Assembly: GCF_023337795.1 (NCBI RefSeq)
Contig: NZ_JALIRS010000002.1
Location: 496,001-560,000 of the forward strand
Source of the DNA: Lysinibacillus sp. BPa_S21
Lineage (GTDB): Bacteria; Bacillota; Bacilli; Bacillales_A; Planococcaceae
DNA length: 64,000 nt
Direction: 5' to 3'
The notes under the pieces were generated by a model. The model saw only the letters and a program-made list of their open reading frames with translations, was not told the DNA's origin and made no database searches. Shown in pieces: positions 1 to 8,343 of this stretch. Both the position numbers and the translations under genes were made by a program. The stretch's first letter is position 1. Each line of letters begins with the position of its first letter.

Positions 1-694
1 GGACTTTCGTATCCTTCGTCCCTACTTTTTTAATCCAGAATCGTTCACTGCCTCCCACATAAACTGCTTGATTTTCCGCTTGTAGCACTGTTATACAAAT
101 ACATTCTGTCGGTGACATTAGCACAACATCAAGCTCTATAGGCGCTTTTCTAATTTGTAAAATAGGATAATAAAAAAGCAAATAGTTATCTGGTAATTTT
201 TGCAACAAATTTCGTAGTAAGGGATCACGCATAAAACGAGGATCTACATACGACTTTTCACGTAGTGTTGAACTTGCCCACTTCATTTGGAAATGGAAAA
301 ATTGATCGATAAACATTCGTTTTAATTCATGAATAGATTGCGGTGTATAGACAATTTTAGGTTCAAATGTTAAAGTCGTTTCTTCCTCCGGTATGATATC
401 TTCATCACTCACTAGTTCATTCGATATTTCTATCTGTTCAACGTCTTCATTTTCTTCCTTCTGACGACCAGCGAATATTTTTTTGAATAAAGAGAATCTC
501 TTTTTTTCTGCGAAAGAATCATTTTCTGAATCGTCGTCGGTATGTTGCCACTCACTAATTTCTTCTCCCAACTCCCACTGTCGCTTAACACGCTCCCATT
601 GACTTTGCTTTAAGCGTACAAATTGTGTTGGGTATCTTGCTAAATCAATTTGATAGCGTGAAATATAATCTTGTAATTTCACCAATTGTGCCAT
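1..694 (-). CDS. NERD-like hypothetical protein (3' end outside window)
   Basis: This gene runs off the left edge, so only about the first 231 residues are visible. It starts MAQLVKLQDYISRYQ at an ATG at 694-692. Residues 1-60 are polar and helical; about 60-110 form an acidic linker with a basic patch (KKRFSLFKKIF). The later part, around PIELDVVLMSPTECICITV, has the hydrophobic pattern of a nuclease-related (NERD) core strand pair. No signal peptide or membrane segment is visible. The assignment rests on pattern likeness only; no catalytic residues can be confirmed because the C-terminus is missing. Function unknown. Confidence 0.55.
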   Translation of the reverse strand, partial: MAQLVKLQDYISRYQIDLARYPTQFVRLKQSQWERVKRQWELGEEISEWQHTDDDSENDSFAEKKRFSLFKKIFAGRQKEENEDVEQIEISNELVSDEDIIPEEETTLTFEPKIVYTPQSIHELKRMFIDQFFHFQMKWASSTLREKSYVDPRFMRDPLLRNLLQKLPDNYLLFYYPILQIRKAPIELDVVLMSPTECICITVLQAENQAVYVGGSERFWIKKVGTKDTKV

Positions 695-955
695 GTGTTT
701 TGGTCACTCCAATCTTACTCGCCCTATATCTAATTTGCTTATTTTGCCACTATTGCTTGGAAGGCAAACCAATCGCAATATCAATTTCGCCTTATAGCTG
801 TCGCGTTGTTGAATTATAGATAAATAGACATTTGCATTCATTACATCGACATTTGGACTTTTTCTTTAAATCCCGATAGTAATTATTCTGTAGTCCATCT
901 TATTTATTTTACATGACGTTTCAGGAGAAAACATCCATAATTTGTTCTATAGAAA

Positions 956-988
956 AAGAGAACTACCCAAGTTTAAGGTAGTTCTCTT
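956..988 (-). terminator. terminator after dat
   Basis: Inverted repeat AAGAGAACTACC / GGTAGTTCTCTT lies just past the dat stop, followed on the minus strand by a T-rich tract. It closes the pepV-dat transcript. Confidence 0.8.
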
Positions 989-997
989 AGAAGATTC

Positions 998-1852
998 TTA
1001 TTTCGCATTAATAGAAAGCGGTAATTTCGCTTCGAACGCTTGTTGTAATTTACGAGTCCACTCTCCTGGAACTCCAGCACCAATTTTGTTTCCATCAACA
1101 TCGATAACAGGTGTTACTTCAGAAGATACAGATGAGACAATTACCTCATCCATTGATAATACATCAGCCTTAGTCATTGGTTCTTCAATAACTGGTAAAT
1201 TAATTTCCTCAGCACATTTTAAAATAACTTGGCGTGTAATACCGTTTAAAATGAAGTTATTGGCAGGGTGTGTATAAAGCTTACCATCTTTAATGCCGTA
1301 AACATTTGCTGATGAACATTCTGTTACGATGTCACCACGATGTAAAATAGCTTCGTAGCAGCCTTTTTCAGATGCTTCCTGTTTTGCCAGTACAGCACCT
1401 AATAAGTTTAATGATTTAATATCACAACGTAACCATCGAATATCCTCTACGAAGGTAGCCTTAACACCTTTTTCGAAATTTTCATATGAACGCTCGCCAG
1501 CTTTAACATTTCCTGTTAATACAGCTGGAACACTTGCATCAGGGAAAATATGATTACGAGCAGTTGTACCACGTGTGATTTGGAAGTAAACATGGCCCGT
1601 TTCCAAATTATTTTTTTCGATAAGTTCGTGTAATAATTTGTGTAATACATCCTTAGTATAAGGTATAACAAGACGAATTTTTTCGGCACTTGCATAGAAA
1701 CGATCAATGTGTTCTTGTGCTGTGAACATGTTTCCGTTATAAACTTTAATCACTTCATAAATACCGTCACCAAATTGGTAACCTCTGTCTTCTGGAGATA
1801 CTGCGATTGATCCTTCTTCAACGATTTGATCATTCCATAATGAATATGCCAT
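998..1852 (-). CDS. dat: D-amino acid aminotransferase
   Basis: A cytoplasmic PLP enzyme of fold type IV that interconverts D-alanine and D-glutamate with their keto acids, supplying D-amino acids for the cell wall. The chosen start MAYSLWNDQIV (ATG at 1852) follows AAAGGATGA at good distance and gives 284 residues, the usual family length; an upstream in-frame extension into pepV is not supported. Visible marks are EDRGYQFGDG near the N-terminus, the probable PLP lysine in CDIKSLNLL, and ECSSANVYGIKDG in the cofactor-binding half. The start is 28 bp after the pepV stop, so the two are very likely co-transcribed. Branched-chain aminotransferase relatives share the fold, but the motifs fit Dat. 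Confidence 0.93.
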   Translation of the reverse strand: MAYSLWNDQIVEEGSIAVSPEDRGYQFGDGIYEVIKVYNGNMFTAQEHIDRFYASAEKIRLVIPYTKDVLHKLLHELIEKNNLETGHVYFQITRGTTARNHIFPDASVPAVLTGNVKAGERSYENFEKGVKATFVEDIRWLRCDIKSLNLLGAVLAKQEASEKGCYEAILHRGDIVTECSSANVYGIKDGKLYTHPANNFILNGITRQVILKCAEEINLPVIEEPMTKADVLSMDEVIVSSVSSEVTPVIDVDGNKIGAGVPGEWTRKLQQAFEAKLPLSINAK

Positions 1853-1880
1853 ATTTAAATTCATCCTTTTCATATATAAT

Positions 1881-3287
1881 TTATTTGTTTCCTGCAAGTT
1901 CAACAATTGCTTCAGCATAAATAGCTGTTGCTTTAATGAGATTTTCAATGACGACAAACTCGTCCGCACGATGCGCCACGTCAGGTTCACCCGGGAACAG
2001 CATGCCAAATGCCACACCTTTTTTCATCACACGTGCATACGTACCACCACCTGTAGAAAGTAAAGGCGTTTCATAATCTCCTGTTTGACGTCTATAGATA
2101 CCTGCTAAAGTCTGGATAAATGCATCATCCTCACTTACATAATGAGGCTTTGAGTCATCTTGAATATCCAATGAAAATCCTTTTGCCACAGCTAAACGTT
2201 GTGCTTCCGTGATTTTTTCATCAAACGGATATGTGACAGAATAGCGCATGCTAATAACCATGCTGCCGCCTTTAGAGACATCATAGTTTACAATGCCTGG
2301 ATTCAATGTAGTTTTACCAGACATTTCATCCTCAAATTGTAAATCAAGCTTATTACCATAATGGTCTTGATAAAAAACATCTGCGGTAAAGTCGACAAAT
2401 TGTTTACTTACCTCTGTCGTCAACTCTTGTTGTAAAAATGCTGTAAGATAAACAGCGGCATTGACACCTTTCTCCGGTTCCATTGCATGGGCTGCCTTAC
2501 CTTTGATAGTTATTATATAGCGAGAACCCTCGATTAATAAAGAGCCTTCTAGCTGATTTTTGCTTAAAAATGTGTGAAAATTCTGTTCGAATTGTGAGGA
2601 AACGAACTGCACTGTTGCTTTTGCAAAATCAGGTACCATATTTGGTCGCTTTCCAGCATTAAATAGTAATAGCTGTTCTTTCGAAGCATCGCCTGTTTTA
2701 TTTTGAGAGAACACTAGCTCTGCAATGCCTTTTTCAGCATTGATGAGCGGGAAATCCGCATCTGGTGCAAATCCAATCGCCGGCATTTCCTCATGTTTAA
2801 AATAGTGGTCGACACAGCGGAAGCCTGTTTCTTCATCCGTCCCGATAATCATACGCACTCTTTTATTAAGCTCAATGCCTGCATCTTTGACAAGTTTCAT
2901 GGCCATCCATGCCGCAATTGTTGGGCCTTTATCATCTATTGCGCCACGAGCAAATAGCTTACCATCTGCTACAGTGCCGCTAAATGGTGGGTATGTCCAA
3001 TCTGCTTCATCACCAACTGGTACTACGTCAACGTGACATAAAATACCTAATAAATCATCACCTTCACCCATCTGTATGTGACCTGCATAATTATCGATAT
3101 TTTTAGTTTGCAGTCCTTCAGCTTGGCCCTTTGCTAATAACCATTCAAGAGCCTTCAGTGGACCATCCCCAAAAGGTACTTCAGTAGTAATCGTATTCTC
3201 ATCGAGAACACTATTAATTTGCACAAGCTCCTGTAACTCTTGTATTAATTCATCTTGCCTTTCCTTTGCAGCTTGTAACCAATCCAT
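1881..3287 (-). CDS. pepV: Xaa-His dipeptidase PepV (M20 family)
   Basis: A cytoplasmic zinc dipeptidase of the M20 family (468 residues) that splits imported dipeptides. Metal-site motifs are in order: GILCHVDVVPVGDEADW, GAIDDKGP, GTDEETGFRC with the catalytic acid, DADFP, and HRADEF near the C-terminus. The ATG at 3287 (MDWLQAAKERQ) is preferred because GGAGG lies 8 nt upstream; a start six codons earlier would overlap that ribosome site. The B. subtilis counterpart is ytjP. It is the first gene of a two-gene operon with dat, a pairing that would link peptide breakdown with D-amino acid supply. Confidence 0.93.
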   Translation of the reverse strand: MDWLQAAKERQDELIQELQELVQINSVLDENTITTEVPFGDGPLKALEWLLAKGQAEGLQTKNIDNYAGHIQMGEGDDLLGILCHVDVVPVGDEADWTYPPFSGTVADGKLFARGAIDDKGPTIAAWMAMKLVKDAGIELNKRVRMIIGTDEETGFRCVDHYFKHEEMPAIGFAPDADFPLINAEKGIAELVFSQNKTGDASKEQLLLFNAGKRPNMVPDFAKATVQFVSSQFEQNFHTFLSKNQLEGSLLIEGSRYIITIKGKAAHAMEPEKGVNAAVYLTAFLQQELTTEVSKQFVDFTADVFYQDHYGNKLDLQFEDEMSGKTTLNPGIVNYDVSKGGSMVISMRYSVTYPFDEKITEAQRLAVAKGFSLDIQDDSKPHYVSEDDAFIQTLAGIYRRQTGDYETPLLSTGGGTYARVMKKGVAFGMLFPGEPDVAHRADEFVVIENLIKATAIYAEAIVELAGNK

Positions 3288-3470
3288 ACGATGGACCTCC
3301 TTCAATGTATTAACATTATTCTACTCTTTACAACATAAATTACAATCGTCTTTCTTACAACTTTTCAAAATCATATTACTAACGCTACCACATATAGCAC
3401 GTTTTTCACTTATTCCCACAAAATACAGTATAAATTTTATGTTTTAATTGTAAATTTCCCTTGCATTCAC

Positions 3471-3499
3471 TAGAAAAATGGCTAGCTTTTCTATATAAT
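3471..3499 (+). promoter_or_regulatory. possible ytzE promoter with palindrome
   Basis: A good -10 hexamer TATAAT at 3494-3499 directly follows an inverted repeat TAGAAAA (3471-3477) / TTTTCTA (3487-3493). No convincing -35 sits at 17 bp, so a bound factor may be involved. About 140 nt of untranslated leader follow before ytzE. Confidence 0.35.
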
Positions 3500-3642
3500 G
3501 AAGTCATCAGAATAATTTTTCTGAATATAAAATTAGAAAAGGGGATGTCTAAGGCAGCTACTTATTAGCCTAAGTGCACTCCGCACATATTGTCGTCCGC
3601 TAGTCTTTGCCAAGAGAATTAAGATGAAGGAGTGGTTCATTT

Positions 3643-3864
3643 ATGAAACCAACTACTGATCGAATGCTTAATCGTATTAAAGATGTGTACATGTTTATTT
3701 TAGACAAAGGAACCGTGTCTACACAGGATTTAGTCGAAGAGTTTAGTATCACTCCTCGCACCGTTCAAAGAGATTTGAACGTGTTAGCCTTTAACGATTT
3801 GGTGATGAGTCCAAGTCGAGGCAAATGGACAACGACGAAGAAAAAAGTAAAATTGACGTCTTAG
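3643..3864 (+). CDS. ytzE: short DeoR-type HTH protein YtzE
   Basis: A 73-residue protein that is essentially only the winged-helix DNA-binding domain of DeoR regulators: residues 5-60 contain ILDKGTVSTQDLVEEFSIT and the recognition helix PRTVQRDLNVLAFNDLV. The usual sugar-phosphate-binding domain is absent. AAGGAG precedes the ATG. It lies next to pepV but diverges from it, as does ytzE in B. subtilis. The target genes cannot be read from the sequence. Without an effector domain it may act as a constitutive or redox-independent binder; that is inference. Confidence 0.85.
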   Translation: MKPTTDRMLNRIKDVYMFILDKGTVSTQDLVEEFSITPRTVQRDLNVLAFNDLVMSPSRGKWTTTKKKVKLTS

Positions 3865-3900
3865 TTTTTACGTATAATACGTAAAGCATTTTGAATGGGA

Positions 3901-3935
3901 AAAGAATGACCTTTCGTCGTGGTCATTCTTTTTTT
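3901..3935 (+). terminator. terminator after ytzE
   Basis: Stem AAAGAATGACC / GGTCATTCTTT with a 9-nt loop, followed by a T run. Confidence 0.85.
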
Positions 3936-4082
3936 GTTCTCTACTATTTTGTAGGCATTATGTTTAATTGTCATTAGTTTCTTATAAAATTCTGTTCCTC
4001 CATTTCAGTCATTCAATTTTTTGATGACTTAACCTTTTGCATTAATTAATCTTTCGTTGTTTGATGCCATTTGTTAAAACTT

Positions 4083-4250
4083 ATGCTATGCCCCCAGGAA
4101 GCTTTGCTCTGCGCGAAAGCAAAGCGGCAGCTACAATGTTTTATCTGTGCGAAAGCGTAGCGACAGCAACAAATGTTTTCTGCAGCGAAAGCGAAGCGGC
4201 AGCTACAAAGCACACAGCCGGAACGGAAATCAACCCCACGTTATTGTTAT
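4083..4250 (+). repeat. partial family-1 repeat (right half)
   Basis: Begins at CCCCCAGGAAGC, holds three degenerate copies of the GCGAAAGCGAAGCG module and ends with CGGAACGGAAATCAACC and CACGTTAT. It is the right half of the nested inverted-repeat element that is complete at 4285-4486; the left arms are missing. An open frame of about 60 codons crosses it, but it is repeat sequence without a ribosome site. Confidence 0.7.
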
Positions 4251-4284
4251 GAACTATATTACTATATTGATGAAATCATTTTTT

Positions 4285-4486
4285 GCTCATCACTAAAACT
4301 AGGAATGATTTTTATTAAAGCGTATGCTTTGAGATAGTTGATTGGAGTGGAGGCTGGGCGACTCCTTGGGGATTAGCGTCACAGATGAGACCCTGGAGCG
4401 AGCAAAGCGAGTGAAGCGGCTCATCGGACGCCCCCAGGAAAGCGCACAGCCGGAACGGAAATCAACCCCACGTTATGGTGATTAAC
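4285..4486 (+). repeat. family-1 nested inverted-repeat element, copy A
   Basis: Three nested arm pairs can be traced: GCTCATCAC with GGTGATTAAC at the outside, then GTTGATT with AATCAAC, then GGCTGGGCG with CGCACAGCC. Further in, TCCTTGGGG faces CCCCCAGGA and GATGAGACC faces GGCTCATC, leaving a small GC-rich tip. It lies in the intergenic space upstream of the MFS gene. No coding capacity. Other complete copies are at 12415, 36280, 44299 and 59074. Confidence 0.8.
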
Positions 4487-4636
4487 CTTATTTACACTAA
4501 GCATCTCCCTAAATCCCCCTATATTTGCTAAATTCATTTTTATAACATTCATTCCCCAGATATTTTCCGACTATTTACAATTCATTAACAATCCGTTAAA
4601 ATCGAAACATTCTACTTTTTGAGAGGAGGATTTTCT

Positions 4637-5812
4637 ATGAAACTTCCTAAACTGTTTCATCCCCTAGTTTGGATTATTTTAGGGGGAACTATTTTCACAC
4701 GTATTGCAAGTTTAATGGCAATGCCCTTTTTAGCAATTTACTTACATAATGAAATTGAAGCATCCCCTTTACAAATAGGTTTGACAATTGGTATTGCACC
4801 GTTAATCTCCACTGTTGGAGGGTTCTTTGGGGGTTATTTGACTGACCTATTTGGTAGGAAAAGCGTCATTTTACTGACTATTGTTGTTTGGAGCTTTGTG
4901 TTCTTTGGCTTTGCAACAGCCCATACAGTTTGGTTCTTCGTCATATTAAACGCACTGAATGGCTTATGTCGCTCCTTCTTTGAACCCTCGACACAAGCAT
5001 TAATGATTGATTTTACTCCTGCCGAAAATCGAAAAAGATTGTTTTCACTTCGTTACACAGCGATTAACATAGCGGCTGTAATCGGTCCTATTATTGGTGT
5101 TTATATTTCTCAATTGTCCAGTCCAAATATTCCATTCATGCTGACAGGGGCAATGTATATTATTTATGCCGTATTTTTATTTTTCGTTTTAAATCGCTAT
5201 GAAATGCAACAACAAAAAGCTTCAGCCCCAACTAAAATACTGCAAACCTTTACGATTCTATTGACGAATCGTGTACTACTAAGTTTTATTTTTGGGGCGA
5301 TTATAATAAATATTGGTTACTCTCAATTTGACTCAACACTGCCACAAATCATTGAACTTAAAATTGAAGATGGTGCGAAGCTCTATTCTCTCCTCATTTC
5401 GCTAAATGCAGCAGTTGTGTTATTACTACAATTACCGATAAGTATACTTTCTGAACGTTTTTCATCGACAGCTACTCTATTAGTAGGGATTCTGTTTTTG
5501 GCATTTGGTCTTTTATTATTCGGCTTCTCCAATAACTATCCCCTATATATGATCGCTATGATTATATTCACGATTGGTGAAATCTTCGCCTTTCCGACTA
5601 TGAGTATCATGATTGATGAGATTGCCCCTGATACACAAAAGGGAATCTATTTGGGAGCAGCTCAATTTAAAAATCTAGGTGGCTTTATTGGACCAATTAT
5701 TGGTGGGTGGTTACTAACACATTATATGAACGCAATGTTTGCGGTTATAGCTGTTCTTGTTTTATGCAGTTGTATATTTTATAGATCAAAGCTTAAGCCG
5801 CAACAAACATAA
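4637..5812 (+). CDS. MFS transporter (MdtG-like efflux type)
   Basis: A 391-residue, 12-helix major facilitator protein. The start MKLPKLFHPLVW follows GAGAGGAGG at 8 nt. The loop 2-3 signature is GGYLTDLFGRKSVI, and the motif-C region AAVIGPIIGVYIS in helix 5 fits a proton-driven drug antiporter. Substrate cannot be told from sequence. It is monocistronic, flanked upstream by repeat copy A and downstream by a shared convergent terminator. Sugar or peptide export cannot be excluded. Confidence 0.8.
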   Translation: MKLPKLFHPLVWIILGGTIFTRIASLMAMPFLAIYLHNEIEASPLQIGLTIGIAPLISTVGGFFGGYLTDLFGRKSVILLTIVVWSFVFFGFATAHTVWFFVILNALNGLCRSFFEPSTQALMIDFTPAENRKRLFSLRYTAINIAAVIGPIIGVYISQLSSPNIPFMLTGAMYIIYAVFLFFVLNRYEMQQQKASAPTKILQTFTILLTNRVLLSFIFGAIIINIGYSQFDSTLPQIIELKIEDGAKLYSLLISLNAAVVLLLQLPISILSERFSSTATLLVGILFLAFGLLLFGFSNNYPLYMIAMIIFTIGEIFAFPTMSIMIDEIAPDTQKGIYLGAAQFKNLGGFIGPIIGGWLLTHYMNAMFAVIAVLVLCSCIFYRSKLKPQQT

Positions 5813-5851
5813 AGTGTACCCGATGCGTTTTTCCAGGCATTATTTGCAGAC

Positions 5852-5946
5852 AAAAAAATTGCTCCATTTCCATCAGCGACATCAAGCATTTGAAATACTT
5901 GCTTAGTCTCACTAGTAGGAATGGAGCGAACATATAATTTTTTTAA
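5852..5946. terminator. convergent terminator between MFS gene and diguanylate cyclase
   Basis: GCTCCATTTCC (5861-5871) pairs with GGAATGGAGC (5918-5927) with one bulge. An A run lies to the left and a T run to the right, so the hairpin could serve both strands. Confidence 0.5.
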
Positions 5947-5952
5947 ACTTTT

Positions 5953-7467
5953 TTAATAGCTTTTGCTTTTTTCTTCAGCAATCTCTTTATAACTAGTATA
6001 TTGGTCTTTACCCGCATTCTTTGATTGATACAACGCCTTATCTGCACGTTCAAATAGGCTTCTTTCTGTCTCATCTGGATGTATGCAATTGGCACCACCC
6101 ATACTAACTGAAAGTACGGACCAACTATCAATAGAAACTTGATCCGCATATTTCAAGTGATGAATTTTCTCCAAAATCGAATTCGCTAATTTTTCCATAT
6201 ATTCATCTCTCGTATCGTATAAAACAATTGCGAATTCATCCCCTCCAAATCTAACAACAAAGCCGTTTGTCCCTACTTCTTGTTTTAAAATTTTTGCTGT
6301 TTCAATAAGGATCTTATCCCCTTCAACATGGCCAAACTGATCATTTACTTGTTTAAAATTATCTAAATCTAGCAGCAATAAGCCAGGTTGATTTGTCTTC
6401 CTTTTTCTTATTAAATCATCCATTTTTCTAATATAGGTAGCACGATTATAAACATTCGTTAATGGATCATAGGTTGCGAGTTGAAATGTTTTAGATAGAA
6501 GTTTGTTGATGACTAATAGCATGATGAAAGAAGTTGCTAAGGCAATACAAAGCAGAATCTGAAACTGCTTTGTATTTTTAGTTAGCGCTCTCACCTCTGT
6601 TAAATTGCCATACTTTACATAAACAACCCTTTTAGAGGACTCTCCTCGATTTTCTTCTGCTTGATATGGTAAAAAACGATATCTCTCGATATAGCCATTT
6701 TTAAACTTCTTTTGATATTCCGTTGGCTTCATCGTTTTTTTTGCTAACATAAAATGCTCTTGAAATATTTCCGATTGATCATTTACAGTTTTTTTACGAG
6801 AATCGTCAAAGAAAACCCCTCCCGCATTTATCGTTTGTACTTCTAATAAATCAGGATATTTATCAATTAGATAGTCAGCCGTCTTTCCGAAGTTAAAGGT
6901 TTGAAATACAGGATCCTCTAGTAAATCTATACCAACCTCAAATAAATATTTCTTATCAGGAGTTGCCAAATATCCAAATTTCCGATATCCCCCAGTAGTT
7001 GTTGAAATATCAATACCATCAGTGTAGTATTCCCCACTTGATCGACGTTCGTCTAGTAAAGCAGAAAAACGATGGCAGCATTGGGAAAAATTTAAGCCTT
7101 TATCTTTTTCAAAGGTTGTATAAATTACGGTATTTGATTGATCGAGTATATATACATCCATTTCATACTCGTTTTTTATTTTCTGTAAATCCCACTTTGC
7201 TAAATATGGATTTTCTTCATATGATGTAATTAATTTTTGTAGTACTTCTTCCATTTTGTTAGAAAGATTCTTATCAAAATAAGAATGGGCATTATCTACT
7301 GTTTGCATATCTGTCAGAATATGATTTTCTATTAATGTTCTATTCAAAACTTCTTGTTTTTCTATATCAGCTACGAGTATTTGCCTGTTGACATAAGAAA
7401 TTACAGCAACGAGTATTAATGCAAAAGCAATTAAAGATATTAGTAATTTAATTCTTAAGTTTTTCAT
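5953..7467 (-). CDS. membrane diguanylate cyclase (GGDEF)
   Basis: A 504-residue sensor enzyme making cyclic di-GMP from GTP. Order: short cytoplasmic N-terminus, membrane helix about 7-27, an extracytoplasmic sensory domain about 30-300 of probable Cache type, second helix about 303-325, then the GGDEF domain. The domain begins YDPLTNVYNRATY and holds the intact active-site motif FGGDEFAIVLYD. The allosteric inhibition motif RxxD normally found just upstream is absent (GTNG at that place), so product feedback through the I-site is unlikely. No EAL or HD-GYP domain. Monocistronic; the signal sensed is unknown. Confidence 0.88.
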   Translation of the reverse strand: MKNLRIKLLISLIAFALILVAVISYVNRQILVADIEKQEVLNRTLIENHILTDMQTVDNAHSYFDKNLSNKMEEVLQKLITSYEENPYLAKWDLQKIKNEYEMDVYILDQSNTVIYTTFEKDKGLNFSQCCHRFSALLDERRSSGEYYTDGIDISTTTGGYRKFGYLATPDKKYLFEVGIDLLEDPVFQTFNFGKTADYLIDKYPDLLEVQTINAGGVFFDDSRKKTVNDQSEIFQEHFMLAKKTMKPTEYQKKFKNGYIERYRFLPYQAEENRGESSKRVVYVKYGNLTEVRALTKNTKQFQILLCIALATSFIMLLVINKLLSKTFQLATYDPLTNVYNRATYIRKMDDLIRKRKTNQPGLLLLDLDNFKQVNDQFGHVEGDKILIETAKILKQEVGTNGFVVRFGGDEFAIVLYDTRDEYMEKLANSILEKIHHLKYADQVSIDSWSVLSVSMGGANCIHPDETERSLFERADKALYQSKNAGKDQYTSYKEIAEEKSKSY

Positions 7468-7574
7468 TAACTTGTCCTCTACTTATTTTCACCATCATTT
7501 TTTTCAGAAACATTTAGAGATTAATTAGTATGATAGACTATTTTAATTATACCGTTACTGGTATATGTATGTAT

Positions 7575-7616
7575 ATAAAAAATGCCTCGATGCTAATCTT
7601 CGTTAGCATCGAGGCA
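7575..7616 (-). terminator. terminator after rluB
   Basis: A perfect 15-bp stem ATGCCTCGATGCTAA / TTAGCATCGAGGCAT with a 5-nt loop, followed on the minus strand by a T run. Confidence 0.9.
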
Positions 7617-7620
7617 TCCA

Positions 7621-8334
7621 TTACTCCCTATTTTTTAAGTAGGCTAGCTCTTCAGCAGTTAATTCTCGATATTCACCTAATTCTAGACTGTCATCTAGCT
7701 TTAGGCTGCCCATCGATAGGCGTTTTAAATAGGTTACACGTTTTCCTACTGCCTCAAACATACGCTTCACCTGATGAAACTTACCTTCTTGAATCGTTAA
7801 CTCAATTTCTGATTGCTGAGCAGATTTTAATATAATAAGCTCTCCTGGTTTTGTTACATAGCCATCGTCAAGCTCAACACCCTGAGCAAATTTTTCACAA
7901 TCGTCCTCAGTCACAATTCCTTCTATTTGAGCATAGTAAACCTTCGGTACATGTTTTTTAGGAGACAATAAATTATGTGCTAAAACGCCATCATTTGTTA
8001 TCAACAATAATCCCTCTGTATCTTTATCCAAACGACCAACAGGGAAAGGCTGGAAGTGTTGATGTAAAGGATCTAATAAATCGATGACCGTTTCATCTCG
8101 TAAATCTTCCGTTGCAGAAATAACCCCAGGAGGCTTGTTCATCATGAAGTATACAAATTCTGTATACATCACACGTTCATCAAATACGGAGATCTCCTGC
8201 TTTTCAGGATCAACATGTAATGCTGCATCCTTCACATACGCACCATCCACTGTCACTGCTTTTTGCTTTAGAAGCTGCTTAACTTCCTTGCGTGACCCAT
8301 AACCCATATTCGACAGTAATTTATCTAATCGCAT
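7621..8334 (-). CDS. RsuA/RluB-family rRNA pseudouridine synthase
   Basis: A 237-residue enzyme converting a specific rRNA uridine to pseudouridine. Residues 1-45 form an S4 RNA-binding domain (MRLDKLLSNMGYGSRKEVKQ); the catalytic domain carries the active-site aspartate in VGRLDKDTEGLLLITNDG and the MNKPPGVISA strand. The short length is typical of RsuA/YtzG rather than full RluB. Its AGGAGG ribosome site overlaps the stop codon of the upstream ytgP homologue, so translation is probably coupled. Position and neighbour match ytzG-ytgP of B. subtilis. Whether it acts on 16S or 23S rRNA is not decided by sequence. Confidence 0.9.
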   Translation of the reverse strand: MRLDKLLSNMGYGSRKEVKQLLKQKAVTVDGAYVKDAALHVDPEKQEISVFDERVMYTEFVYFMMNKPPGVISATEDLRDETVIDLLDPLHQHFQPFPVGRLDKDTEGLLLITNDGVLAHNLLSPKKHVPKVYYAQIEGIVTEDDCEKFAQGVELDDGYVTKPGELIILKSAQQSEIELTIQEGKFHQVKRMFEAVGKRVTYLKRLSMGSLKLDDSLELGEYRELTAEELAYLKNRE

Positions 8335-8343
8335 TCGTACCTC

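Noticed and set aside
998-2017. 339-residue form of the D-amino acid aminotransferase
   Set aside because: The extra 55 residues overlap pepV and lack similarity; the start at 1852 has a proper ribosome site and normal length.
4061-4252. 63-codon frame across a repeat
   Set aside because: It reads GCGAAAGCGAAGCG modules; similar frames appear wherever the module occurs.
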